Source: JAGXTF01 sp040376005
GTDB lineage: Bacteria > Bacteroidota > Bacteroidia > NS11-12g > UBA955
DNA length: 17,329 bases
NCBI GenBank assembly: GCA_040376005.1
Contig: JBEIRK010000051.1
Coordinates: forward strand, 1 to 17,329
Direction: 5' to 3'
How positions within the stretch are numbered: the stretch's first letter is position 1; each line of letters starts with the position of its first letter. The position numbers and the translations under genes were made by a program. The notes under the pieces were generated by a model. That model searched no databases and was not told the origin of the DNA. It was given only the letters and a program-made list of their open reading frames with translations. Of the stretch, positions 8,201 through 15,826 are shown one piece after another.

Positions 8201-9319
8201 CGCCACATCAGCATAGAAAATATCTTCTGAATTTTTCAAGCTGCGGTCAACCGGTGTTCCTGGGAGTTCAAAAGAGAGTTCTCCTGTGTGCGAGGTGAAC
8301 TTTTTAAATACGACATCGGAATTGGTGGATTCTAACTTTTGCTTTTGTTTGAAGGCATATTCACCCACATTATCATACACTGGAGTAAGCGTATACCCCT
8401 TTCTTCTGAGGAATTCAATAACACCACTATCACCGGGAAGGTGTGCGCAACCCACAGCAGCGAACAAACGTTTGTTTTGAACAATACGTTCGATATTATC
8501 TGCCATGATTTTGTTGCGTTCGTAGAGCATCCACTTGAGAAAATGCACGTCGGCTCCCTTTTTTTCAAAAGAGTCAATCAAATCCAAATCCCCTTCTCTG
8601 TAGGCTGTTTCTACCGTACTCTCACCATAGCCATAACTACCAAAACCTTCATAGCCTTGTTCGCGTGGCCATTTCCTTTCGCGCCAGTCGCTGCGGTCCA
8701 CCATGCGTTGTGATATTTCAAAATCTTCTAGACCCGTGCATGACTTACCTAGTTTTTTCCCTACTTGGTGTATATACAAATCCACATAGGTTTTCTCCGA
8801 GAAATCAGGCGATTGATAGCCTTGTCTGTAGAGCAAAAAATTGCTCATATAATCTTCACTGCGGAGTTCATATAACAAGGCAGCCAAATCAGTGCCATCA
8901 AACTTCAGTGCAGATTTATAAAAATTGCCATATCCACCAAGGTCATTACCAAAGCCGTTAAACCCAAAGGGATTGTAATTGTATTGATCCATATTTTGAC
9001 CAATATTGCTCAGCCAAGAATCGATAGAAAGTTCGAGAGCAATAACATCAACAGAATTCAAGGCACGATAGAAGGTATCACCCAGGTTAAACGCGAGCTT
9101 TTTACTCACGTGCATGGTACCATAGAGGTAACTGGGTTGTTTTAGTCCATTGCCTGAGATTTCCCACAATCGCGATGGGTATTTGCGAATTCGGGGAGTT
9201 TCATCGATGATAGTAGTATCATCTTCGGGGAAGTATTCTTCACTTTCTTGCGCATGGAGAGATAAAGAAAAACATAGGGCAAACAGGAGCAGCAGTCGTG
9301 GTTTCATGGTTTTAATCAT
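5207..9319 (-). CDS. Giant exported TraB/GumN-family protein (1370 residues)
   Basis: The N-terminus has a signal peptide (KPRLLLLFALCFSLSLHAQ, cleavage near residue 23), so the protein is exported, probably to the periplasm or surface. Residues about 48-320 form a TraB/GumN domain: LWEISG, the first GxxH motif GTMH (67-70), Glu96 in IALELS, and the second GxxH motif GCAH (290-293). Related Tiki proteins are metal-dependent proteases, so hydrolase activity is plausible. Family members are usually about 300-400 residues; here ~1050 are added. These comprise three similar-looking alpha/beta modules (about 343-477, 490-635, 640-840), a helical HEAT-like stretch (about 855-1055), a Tyr/Gly/Ser-rich block (1057-1154), and a C-terminal region with many charged and aromatic residues. 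The start may be residue 1 or Met5; both leave the signal intact. No conserved partner lies beside it. Substrate unknown. Confidence 0.8.
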   Translation of the reverse strand: MIKTMKPRLLLLFALCFSLSLHAQESEEYFPEDDTTIIDETPRIRKYPSRLWEISGNGLKQPSYLYGTMHVSKKLAFNLGDTFYRALNSVDVIALELSIDSWLSNIGQNMDQYNYNPFGFNGFGNDLGGYGNFYKSALKFDGTDLAALLYELRSEDYMSNFLLYRQGYQSPDFSEKTYVDLYIHQVGKKLGKSCTGLEDFEISQRMVDRSDWRERKWPREQGYEGFGSYGYGESTVETAYREGDLDLIDSFEKKGADVHFLKWMLYERNKIMADNIERIVQNKRLFAAVGCAHLPGDSGVIEFLRRKGYTLTPVYDNVGEYAFKQKQKLESTNSDVVFKKFTSHTGELSFELPGTPVDRSLKNSEDIFYADVANGAYYVIKKLPYYGVPNGLTQEKLLFQLDSALYENIPGDITERAKVTINGYPALDVSNRTKTGETQRHMYILAPNHVWYIKLNAPGAYAEGKEARQFFKSIALQSPKTNWQYYHPETGGYKLYWPANVVNNPFTFDTSTNLKGHRNLEFTDEKKNFFFLRTITLPSYSHDHDTFHMHQIMENYAYYNKGKIEKLEFAKIQGHDALVASIKLKEKDLYMHCLLAVDADVLFNMGVFTSDKKIPQDFLSKFEFTAYRYKYKPVVKFDSSLKLSYARPEWAETEKEYRIFREEQTIAQKEIRYPESNFGYSSLSDYFQDSLKGEYKYANPIAFPTGENVSLQIVRDGSMAIYSNFKTFRDQRVLTEKGFDYKRYKFVQDSIKNYYDSISNSYNKVTYRNTLEPTELTDTIWFDGTHVIEVSETTYPGSSLVVYNKSIRGEYFQYSIYTTYDAKRGMSEVVKTSIESIQPEVYNPRILDSNAIGNMMVSLLSSSDSIDLFRAADYSFYLSRTPVNFNDTLFSILKKMDKNTLYGKNYVGNIESKLIGDNYLPLIGFYMDKYRRGGDTSEIQAAMLANLGRLRNKEALDSLLFWLLEETPLEPENASNSYVFTSIINTAYDSLELWKNHYKKLLPLNRYHEYEDAIMSLGLRMLDSNLIDSAVFAVMVDDLVLSFRDDLKRKLSKAAQNSWSYGYGYGYNSYDDSRSGGYYGYSDDENYEYGTYRNWLFTSNAAYDYGYSDYDYSMSYGGSGSLAAHALRNTQSFYPSYGSYGNSYEYNYGGYQSGNTLYDKARILVRFYKQNADIPKRLNKVYKLQDDAEKMQFINLFLKHKIAMPDTMYRHYLKNMETQYGFVQMLKDRKYTDSIPKNFFTEKDMVTSFVNYRHFTKKDTVVFLARKVVDFEGEKGAMYFWKHRDKESKAKEKDQEWMYSVIWIGEKDTFNTMKAPRYYHFDQKWSKKLSAKDMMNNEIAELYYWKHDLWQPLAPEEEYNYGYDGGWEFR
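5858..6151 (-). repeat. Tyr/Gly/Ser-rich low-complexity block inside the TraB-like protein
   Basis: Residues 1057-1154 of the TraB-like protein. A hand count gives 24 Tyr, 16 Gly and 17 Ser in 98 residues, with runs such as YGYGYGY and YDYGYSDYDYSMSY. The DNA shows loose 6-base periodicity of Tyr-Gly codons, but codons vary, so it is not a recent tandem duplication. Such composition is seen in adhesive, matrix or self-associating segments; here that is inference. Confidence 0.75.
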
Positions 9320-9358
9320 ACAAATATGATGTTTCTTGCTAAGTTAACGCTATTGGGG

Positions 9359-9371
9359 TAGAATTATTCTA
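9359..9371. promoter_or_regulatory. Small palindrome upstream of the TraB-like gene
   Basis: TAGAAT-T-ATTCTA is a 6-bp inverted repeat with a single central base, about 40 bases before the TraB-like start. It has the size of an operator half-site pair. It is AT-rich and short, so chance is quite possible. The rest of the 177-base gap (9320-9496) holds only the terminator at 9437-9460, and I see no good -33/-7 promoter on the minus strand. Confidence 0.25.
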
Positions 9372-9436
9372 CAGAGAAACCATATATCTGTAAGAATAAC
9401 AGAATATTAGACCAGAAGGTAAAGGCTAATAAAAAC

Positions 9437-9460
9437 AAAAAGCACCCGAAGGTGCTTTTT
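9437..9460 (-). terminator. Intrinsic terminator of the POT transporter genes
   Basis: AAAAAGCACC (9437-9446), loop CGAA, GGTGCTTTTT (9451-9460): a perfect 10-bp stem. Read on the minus strand it lies 37 bases past the stop of the last POT gene, and the stem itself ends in a T-run. The symmetry means it would also work on the plus strand, but no plus-strand gene ends here. Confidence 0.85.
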
Positions 9461-9496
9461 GCAATGTATACATTTACGTATTTGAGATAGCTCGAC

Positions 9497-11425
9497 TTAT
9501 CGAACGCCACCCATCATTTTCACCAGCTTGCCAGAAAGCAAGAAGAGGATAACAGATGCAATACCTGCCATGAAAACGAAGAGCATAAAGAATTCATACA
9601 AATTGGTAATCTGGAAGCCGAGGAACGAAGGTTTTACGGGTTTCAAATTCCACACTTGAATTACTTCTTTTTTGGTAGCTTTTTTATTGACCACTACTTC
9701 TGTAGAATCATGGGTAACCAAGGCTGTGATGGTGCCTTTTTCAGTTTTAATATCTGCCAAATACGCGTGATCCGCATTTTTGTTGGTAGACTTGATCACT
9801 TTCATCAAATACACAGACACCTCTTTAGACAGGCTATCTGTTTTGATAGAGGCGATACTATCTGTTTGCTTATCGGCACCTTTGGTCAATGAAATGGTAG
9901 CTGCAGCCAAACTGGTATTGGTCATTGGGTCCTTATTCCACACAGCGGTATCAATTTTAGCGGCCGCCAATTGTTTGAACACATCAGCACCTGCATTTTC
10001 AGAAATACCTTTTTCCAATTTCACTTCTTCAGGATAGAAAGAGCTTAGGGTTCCTGCGAATTTATTAGCAGCAGAGGTTGATAAGAACCAAACACCCATA
10101 AGCAAAGAAGCCAATTTCACAGGAGCCAATTTATTTACCATACTCAAACCAATTGGGGAAAGGCAAAGTTCACCGAAGGTATGAATAGTATAAAGGCTCA
10201 CGAGCCATAGCATACTCACTTTTACACCGGGTTCTACACCTTTAACACCAAAGGCAATAACCAAATAGCCCACTGCGAGGAGGAACAAACCAATCGCTTG
10301 TTTATAAGGTGAGGCTGGCTCCATATTTCTGCGTCCCAATCCACCCCAAAGCCATACAAACAAAGGTGCGAATATCACGATTGCCACGGCATTAATACTT
10401 TGGAAATACGAAGCTGGGACATTGGATCCGAATACGGTTCTGTTGGTTTGCTCTTCCGCAAAGTAGGTCAGAGATGCGCCTGCTTGTTCGAAGGCTGACC
10501 AGAAAAATATTACGAAGAAAGCCACAATATAGATTACCCAAATTCTGCTTCTTTCTACTTTAGAAAGTGCAGGATCTGAGATTATAAATCCTGGTGCAGC
10601 AATGGTAAGAGAGAAAATGAAACATCCGATGATGTCCATTTCAAATACAAATTTGAATGCAGCGAAGAGACCCACAAAAATAGCAGTCCATGTAATCATA
10701 GTAGTAGAAGAGAAAGATGCACTTACTTCTTCTGTAGTATCGATTTCTACGGTATTTCTCGCCTTATTTGGTGCTACACCAATTTGTTCTCCTTCTGGCG
10801 TAACGATATATTTATTTTTCAACCAAATGAACAACACAAGGCTTAAAATCATGCCTATACATGCAGCGAGGAAGCCCCAACGGAAATCTTCAGGTCTGCC
10901 GGTATCACCGAGAAAACCACAAAGTAAAGGAGCAATAAATGCGCCCAGGTTAATACCCATATAGAAAATGGTGAAGGCAGAGTCTACCCTTTTATCGCCT
11001 TGTGGGTAAAGTTGGCCCACCATAGTGCTGATATTGGGTTTGAAGAAACCATTACCAAAAATCAAGAAGCCTAAACCGGTATACATCATGATAGATGCAA
11101 AGCCCACTTCTTGATAGAAAGAACCTGACAAAAACATAAAAAACTGACCAATGGCCATGAGAACACCGCCTACGATAATGGATTTGCGGTTACCCCAATA
11201 GCGGTCTGCCATATAACCACCAATCAATGGGGTTAAATATACCAAGCCGGTATAAGAGCCATAGATTTGGCTACCAAGTGATTTATCAAACAATAGCGCT
11301 TTGGTCATGAAGAGCACAAAAAGTGCGCGCATGCCATAATAGCTAAACCGTTCCCACATTTCCGTGACGAACAACACGTAGAGCCCTTTGGGGTGCCCTT
11401 TTGAAGCCTGAGTTTCTGTATTCAT
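9497..11425 (-). CDS. POT/PTR2-family proton-coupled peptide transporter, with large TM11-12 loop
   Basis: An inner-membrane MFS symporter taking up di- and tripeptides with protons. TM1 carries the family ExxER motif (Glu22, Glu25, Arg26 in TEMWERFSYYG), and the second PTR2 signature is seen as FYMGINLGAF near residue 157. I count 12 core helices plus the HA/HB pair between TM6 and TM7, as in bacterial POTs. At 642 residues it is longer than the usual ~460-520. The excess is a hydrophilic insert at about 462-600, between TM11 and TM12, which should face the periplasm. It follows the paralogue at 11446-13152 by 20 bases and is followed by a strong terminator, so the two form a transcription unit. 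Peptide preference cannot be read. Confidence 0.92.
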   Translation of the reverse strand: MNTETQASKGHPKGLYVLFVTEMWERFSYYGMRALFVLFMTKALLFDKSLGSQIYGSYTGLVYLTPLIGGYMADRYWGNRKSIIVGGVLMAIGQFFMFLSGSFYQEVGFASIMMYTGLGFLIFGNGFFKPNISTMVGQLYPQGDKRVDSAFTIFYMGINLGAFIAPLLCGFLGDTGRPEDFRWGFLAACIGMILSLVLFIWLKNKYIVTPEGEQIGVAPNKARNTVEIDTTEEVSASFSSTTMITWTAIFVGLFAAFKFVFEMDIIGCFIFSLTIAAPGFIISDPALSKVERSRIWVIYIVAFFVIFFWSAFEQAGASLTYFAEEQTNRTVFGSNVPASYFQSINAVAIVIFAPLFVWLWGGLGRRNMEPASPYKQAIGLFLLAVGYLVIAFGVKGVEPGVKVSMLWLVSLYTIHTFGELCLSPIGLSMVNKLAPVKLASLLMGVWFLSTSAANKFAGTLSSFYPEEVKLEKGISENAGADVFKQLAAAKIDTAVWNKDPMTNTSLAAATISLTKGADKQTDSIASIKTDSLSKEVSVYLMKVIKSTNKNADHAYLADIKTEKGTITALVTHDSTEVVVNKKATKKEVIQVWNLKPVKPSFLGFQITNLYEFFMLFVFMAGIASVILFLLSGKLVKMMGGVR

Positions 11426-11445
11426 TTTTTAGTTTTAGGTTACAA

Positions 11446-13152
11446 TTATCGGATATTTTTCTCTTTCATTACCGCATTTAGCCATTTTAGCAAAGCGAAC
11501 AACAGTCCGGCTGCCGCTATGGCCAAGATGCAATTCATATAGAAGAAGTTGCCTTTATCATCAAAAGACTCCCACATGCTGCTCATCATTCCTGAGAGCT
11601 TGTTTCCAACTGCGGTGGAGAGGAAAAAGCCTCCCATCATCAGGGCGGTTATGCGTGTGGGTGACAGCTTGCTCACCAAGGACAAGCCCATGGGTGAAAG
11701 ACAAAGTTCACCTATGGTAATCACTCCATAGGAGGCTATGAGCCAAAAGCTGCTCACTTTGTGATGTTCAATATCGGTGCTGCGCACAGCGGCTACCATT
11801 ACCAAGGCCGACAGCCCTGTAATAAGCAAACCAATGGCAATTTTTGCTGCAGTTGTGGGCTCCTTTTTTCTACGACGGAGCAAACCCCAAAAGCCTACTA
11901 TGATAGGTGTTAGCAGCACAACCCAAAAAGGATTAATGGATTGAAAAATTTCGGTAGAAATCAACTTGAGGTTTTGGCCTTTGGCTGGAATTTCCGAAGG
12001 TTCCATATTGCTGAAGTAGTTGCGGCTTGCCGTTTGAGACTTTAAGGTGTTGGCCAGAGCAATGCGTTCTGTATTCTTATTTTGTGCTTTCAAAATAGAA
12101 TCTTGTACCTTAACAGCCTTTTTATGCTTTGCGAAATCTGCTGCTGACAGCTGCGCAATGCTGTCGTTTTGCACTGTTTGCAGGAGGTTGAGCTTCTCAA
12201 AAGGTTTTTTCACCACAGCACCAGGTGCACGGTCGGTATATTGTTCTGCCCAAGTAGTAAGCGCATCACCATTTTGGTGGAAAATAGCCCAGAACACCAC
12301 CAAACAACCATATACTGCCAACAAAGCACCAATGGGTCTTTTATCTTCTTTGCGCGCAGAGGTAAACAGGTAAATAAAGAATGAAACGACAGGCACACAA
12401 CCCAAAATGAAGGCATCGTTAGAATCTGAACCTAAGATATTTCCTGGGATGAGATACCCCAATATGCCAAACGCGAACATGGGTATTAGGGTAAACATCA
12501 ATATGCGTCCGGTGCTCATATCTCCCTCTTCTAGGGGTTTTATCACATCCGCAGATTTTACATGTTTTGTTCCAATCAAGAAAATAACCAAGCCGATGAG
12601 CATTCCCGTTCCAGCAGCGGCAAAAGCCCATCCCCAGCCATAGTTAATGCGCAAATAGGCCGCCACAAAATTGCAAATGAAGGCACCAATATTAATACCC
12701 ATATAAAAGATATTGTAGCCGGCATCTTTGTTGTCGCGGTATTCTTCTTTGTTATACAAATTGCCCAGCAAGGTGGAGATATTGGGTTTGAAGAACCCAT
12801 TGCCTAGGATAATAAGAAGCAGAGAAATATAGAATGAGCCTTCACCGGGCATTGCAAGTCCATAATATCCTGCACTCATGAGTAAACCACCCATAACAAT
12901 GGACTTGCGGTAACCCAGCATTCTATCAGCCAGCAAACCACCAATGAATGGAGTTAAATACACCAAGCCAAGATAGGTGCCATAAATATCTGATTTTTTC
13001 TCAGGGCTAAATCCCATTCCCCCATTCTCCACGCTATCGAGCATGTAGAGTGAGAAAATACCGAGCATGAGGTAGTATCCAAATCTCTCCCACATTTCAG
13101 TGAGAAAGAGATAGGGCAAAGCCGATGGATGTTTGCTTGTCTTTTTATTCAT
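11446..13152 (-). CDS. POT/PTR2-family peptide transporter paralogue, with large TM7-8 loop
   Basis: A second proton-coupled oligopeptide symporter, 568 residues, in the inner membrane. TM1 has the ExxER motif (Glu19, Glu22, Arg23 in TEMWERFGYYLM); the position after YY is Leu, where the neighbour has Gly. The PTR2 signature is FYMGINIGAF. A hydrophilic insert of about 100 residues (about 304-402, rich in Lys, Gln and Asn) lies between TM7 and TM8, again on the predicted periplasmic side but in a different loop from the paralogue. The pair has diverged well beyond a recent duplication. It sits 92 bases after the phosphoribosyltransferase gene and 20 before the other POT gene. Confidence 0.9.
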   Translation of the reverse strand: MNKKTSKHPSALPYLFLTEMWERFGYYLMLGIFSLYMLDSVENGGMGFSPEKKSDIYGTYLGLVYLTPFIGGLLADRMLGYRKSIVMGGLLMSAGYYGLAMPGEGSFYISLLLIILGNGFFKPNISTLLGNLYNKEEYRDNKDAGYNIFYMGINIGAFICNFVAAYLRINYGWGWAFAAAGTGMLIGLVIFLIGTKHVKSADVIKPLEEGDMSTGRILMFTLIPMFAFGILGYLIPGNILGSDSNDAFILGCVPVVSFFIYLFTSARKEDKRPIGALLAVYGCLVVFWAIFHQNGDALTTWAEQYTDRAPGAVVKKPFEKLNLLQTVQNDSIAQLSAADFAKHKKAVKVQDSILKAQNKNTERIALANTLKSQTASRNYFSNMEPSEIPAKGQNLKLISTEIFQSINPFWVVLLTPIIVGFWGLLRRRKKEPTTAAKIAIGLLITGLSALVMVAAVRSTDIEHHKVSSFWLIASYGVITIGELCLSPMGLSLVSKLSPTRITALMMGGFFLSTAVGNKLSGMMSSMWESFDDKGNFFYMNCILAIAAAGLLFALLKWLNAVMKEKNIR

Positions 13153-13244
13153 AGTGAGGTGTATTGCATTACGGAGGGTTTACGCGAATTCGTATTTCAC
13201 TTAAGTTGGCTAAAATACAACTAAAATGTATTCAAAGAGGAAAA

Positions 13245-13742
13245 TCAATTCAGATATACCTGCAAGGCATCTGGCATGGTATTGTCGAAATAGACATGTT
13301 CTTGCAAGGTTGTGGCCAAACTGATACCGTAGTAATCTGCTTTAACGGGATAGTTCTTATGTTCTCGTTTTGCAAGAAATGCGGTTTCAATACTCGAGGG
13401 TTGGTGGTTAAATATGGAATTTATCACTTGCATAAGTGTCTTTCCTGTATTGATAACATCGTCAGCCACCACTACTGATTTACCTTGAAAACTGCTATTT
13501 GGGCTAAACACAGGAGCCCCTCCTTCTATGGTTACCTGCAGCAATTCAACCTTCAATGCTGGCAATATATGTTGAATATGCGCCGCCAATTGTCCTGCAA
13601 TAAAAAATCCCCGTGAATTCATTCCACAGAGCACAATAGATTGAGATTGTGTATGTTTCTCGCAAATTTCACATGCCATTCTTTCTAATTTCAACAGAAT
13701 GGCATCATGATCCAGAATCAGGGTCTTGTTTTCAGCAGACAT
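13245..13742 (-). CDS. PyrR-like phosphoribosyltransferase
   Basis: A type I phosphoribosyltransferase of 165 residues, cytoplasmic. The PRPP-binding signature is VVVADDVINTGKTL (90-103, acidic pair Asp94-Asp95). The pyrophosphate loop is GMNSRG (40-45), close to the GIKTRG of PyrR. The family transfers a base to or from PRPP; PyrR members have uracil phosphoribosyltransferase activity, and in Firmicutes they also bind pyr mRNA. No pyrimidine genes lie nearby, so the substrate is open: uracil, hypoxanthine or another base. It lies between hscB (114-base gap) and the POT genes (92-base gap) on the same strand, with no clear promoter or terminator in either gap. Confidence 0.8.
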   Translation of the reverse strand: MSAENKTLILDHDAILLKLERMACEICEKHTQSQSIVLCGMNSRGFFIAGQLAAHIQHILPALKVELLQVTIEGGAPVFSPNSSFQGKSVVVADDVINTGKTLMQVINSIFNHQPSSIETAFLAKREHKNYPVKADYYGISLATTLQEHVYFDNTMPDALQVYLN

Positions 13743-13856
13743 GGTGCAAGTTTAAGGCATTTTACAAAAACCCTGACCATCAATTCACGAATGTTTATGA
13801 AGTTCTTTTCCTTTTTACAAACCGCCACTGGGGTTACAGCAGAAGTATGCGCTAAA

Positions 13857-14384
13857 TTAGTACTCCTTTTCCCCGAGAAGGTTCTTTTTGAGGCGGCTTA
13901 AATACTGCCATTTCTGCCAAGAAACTTGAATCGGCTCTAAATCAGATTGGCTCCAGGTCTCCCCTTTTTCATCTAACAATTGGGCTGTTTTGCGCATATC
14001 ATTCATCGCGAGATGCATCATCGCATCCAATTCTGATTCCGCTTTGCTATGGGCATCTTTATCTCCTTCCGCGGCTAGATCAATGAGATCATTCAAATCC
14101 ATTAAATCGGCGAGAAAATCGGCTGGCAATTTGTTGCGCCCTTCTTCTCCACGCATACCCATTTCTTGAAGGATATAGCGCACCCTAGATTCAAAGCTAC
14201 CGAGGTTTTTATATGCCTCATTATTATAACCCGACATCAACAATGCTTCTTCCAGCTTGTCAGGTTCATTTCCAAAAAAATCGGGATGCCATTCACGCTG
14301 AATGGTTAAGAAAGCCGTTCTCAGTTGCGCCTCATCTAAGTGAAACGCGGGTTGGATTTTATATAAGGTGAAATAATCAAACAT
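13857..14384 (-). CDS. hscB: Fe-S cluster co-chaperone HscB (Hsc20)
   Basis: A J-domain co-chaperone that brings the scaffold IscU to the Hsp70 HscA and stimulates its ATPase during Fe-S cluster transfer. The 175 residues match the family (~171 in E. coli). The J-domain begins FDYFTLYKIQPAF and holds the HPD motif at 33-35 (EWHPDFF), then NNEAYKNLGSFESRVRYILQ. The C-terminal helical domain includes FLADLMDLNDLIDLAAEG, matching the IscU-binding bundle. Its start codon overlaps the stop of rseP by one base (TAATG on the minus strand), suggesting translational coupling. No isc genes are in the window. Confidence 0.9.
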   Translation of the reverse strand: MFDYFTLYKIQPAFHLDEAQLRTAFLTIQREWHPDFFGNEPDKLEEALLMSGYNNEAYKNLGSFESRVRYILQEMGMRGEEGRNKLPADFLADLMDLNDLIDLAAEGDKDAHSKAESELDAMMHLAMNDMRKTAQLLDEKGETWSQSDLEPIQVSWQKWQYLSRLKKNLLGEKEY

Positions 14385-15724
14385 TAGAACCCTAGCAGTC
14401 TGCTAATGTCTACCCAGAAAATAAATACGATTAGAGCCAACAGGGTAACCATACCTATAACCTGACCTATGTAGAGCACTTTCTCATTCACCGGTCTTCT
14501 GGTGATGATTTCCCATAGCAAGAACAATACATGTCCGCCATCGAGTGCAGGAATTGGAAGAATATTCATAAAGGCCAACACCAAAGACAGTGTGGCGGTA
14601 AGTCCCCAGAAATTTGCCCAATTCCATTGATCACCAAACATTTGTGCAATTCCAATTGGACCAGCCAAACTCTTTTTCGCGTCAACCTTACCTGTTACTA
14701 CCTTTCCTAGGGCTTTCACATTTGCGGCAAGCATCGAGAACCCTTCTGAAGTTCCTTTTACAAAAGATTCGCCCAAACCATAGCTGATTTCTACTTCTTT
14801 GCCTTCAAAGCCAATCATTTCAGGATTGAAGCCAATGGTACCCTCAGAACTCACTTCAGTGGTTAGGGTTACAGCTTTATTATTTCTCAATACAGCCAAT
14901 ACAATATTGGTATCCTTATTGTTGAGCAACATTTCTTTAAATTCAAAAAAGCTACCCACAGGAACACCGTTCACAGCGGTAATTTGATCTTCAGGTTTTA
15001 GCCCAGCTTTATCGGCAGAAGAGCCCGCTGGCACACGTTTTACTTTGAATTTAAAACGAGGAGAAATAAAGCCCAGTTCCGACTTCTTACCAATGTATTC
15101 CTCTAGTCTTGCTGGCAATTTAATCAAGGAGTCTTTCCCATTTCTTAGGATAAGCACTTCTTTTTTATCACCCATAATGAAATCAGGATTGCTAAACTCA
15201 GCACCAAGATTTTCAACATCTTTACCGTTAAGTTGCAGGATAAAATCCCCTGTTTTGAAGCCCAATTCACGCGCCACAGGACTTGCATAAATCCCTCCCG
15301 CTTCATTGATTGCCTTATTTGGAATATAGGTATCGCCATTGAAGAACTTAAGCCCCACCATGATACCCAAGCCCAAAATCAGATTCACTGTAACACCGCC
15401 AATCATAACAATGAGGCGCTGCCAAGCGGGTTTGCTTCTAAACTCCCAAGCTTGGGGTTCAGATTTCATTTGGCTTGTATCCAGACTCTCATCGATCATG
15501 CCAGCGATTTTCACATAGCCTCCTAGAGGAAGCCAACCAATACCATACTCTGTGTCTCCTTTTTTGAATTTGAATAATTTGATACCCCAAGCATCAAAAA
15601 AGAGGTAGAATTTTTCTACGCGAATGCCAAAAGCACGTGCGGCTAAATAGTGGCCCAATTCGTGCAAAGTAACCAAAATGGCAAGTGCCAGAATAAATTG
15701 TGATATGGTAATTAGAACGCCCAT
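14384..15724 (-). CDS. rseP: Site-2 intramembrane zinc metalloprotease RseP
   Basis: An M50-family inner-membrane protease that cuts membrane-anchored anti-sigma factors and remnant signal peptides. The zinc-binding HELGH lies in TM1 (His21, Glu22, His25), and the third ligand Asp395 lies in NILPIPALDGGHVLF. Between them are two PDZ-like regions, about 145-205 and 228-295 (GSSADKAGLKPEDQITAVNG). The 446 residues match RseP (~450). The start gives a first helix directly before HELGH. On the other strand, 169 bases away, a DoxX-like gene diverges. dxr, often next to rseP in other bacteria, is absent. A possible -7 box (TATTTTTG) lies 19-26 bases before the start. Confidence 0.93.
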   Translation of the reverse strand: MGVLITISQFILALAILVTLHELGHYLAARAFGIRVEKFYLFFDAWGIKLFKFKKGDTEYGIGWLPLGGYVKIAGMIDESLDTSQMKSEPQAWEFRSKPAWQRLIVMIGGVTVNLILGLGIMVGLKFFNGDTYIPNKAINEAGGIYASPVARELGFKTGDFILQLNGKDVENLGAEFSNPDFIMGDKKEVLILRNGKDSLIKLPARLEEYIGKKSELGFISPRFKFKVKRVPAGSSADKAGLKPEDQITAVNGVPVGSFFEFKEMLLNNKDTNIVLAVLRNNKAVTLTTEVSSEGTIGFNPEMIGFEGKEVEISYGLGESFVKGTSEGFSMLAANVKALGKVVTGKVDAKKSLAGPIGIAQMFGDQWNWANFWGLTATLSLVLAFMNILPIPALDGGHVLFLLWEIITRRPVNEKVLYIGQVIGMVTLLALIVFIFWVDISRLLGF

Positions 15725-15742
15725 GATGTCTTAGTTATGTTG

Positions 15743-15750
15743 CAAAAATA
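15743..15750 (-). promoter_or_regulatory. Possible -7 box for rseP
   Basis: Read on the minus strand, TATTTTTG fits the Bacteroidota -7 consensus TAnnTTTG exactly and would start transcription about a dozen bases before the rseP ATG at 15724. No TTTG is found at the expected -33 position, so half the promoter is missing. Confidence 0.3.
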
Positions 15751-15807
15751 AGTCGAAACTCTAAGTAAGCCTTCATTTTACGACAAGACTTTAAAATAAA
15801 GGATAAA

Positions 15808-15826
15808 AATTGCTGCATTGGCAATT
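15808..15826. promoter_or_regulatory. Inverted repeat in the rseP/DoxX divergent region
   Basis: AATTGC-N7-GCAATT, a perfect 6-bp inverted repeat in the middle of the 169-base gap between divergent rseP and the DoxX-like gene. Location and size suit an operator, but arms this short arise by chance. The rest of the gap is AT-rich with no clear promoter for the plus-strand gene. Confidence 0.25.

Noticed and set aside
8339..8713. Plus-strand frame of 124 codons inside the TraB-like gene
   Set aside because: It lies opposite the conserved TraB domain containing the second GxxH motif, and its translation shows no recognisable pattern.
13743..13856. Terminator or promoter between hscB and the phosphoribosyltransferase gene
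   Set aside because: Only a 4-bp imperfect stem (AACC...GGTT) and a one-mismatch -7 box without a -33 partner are present.
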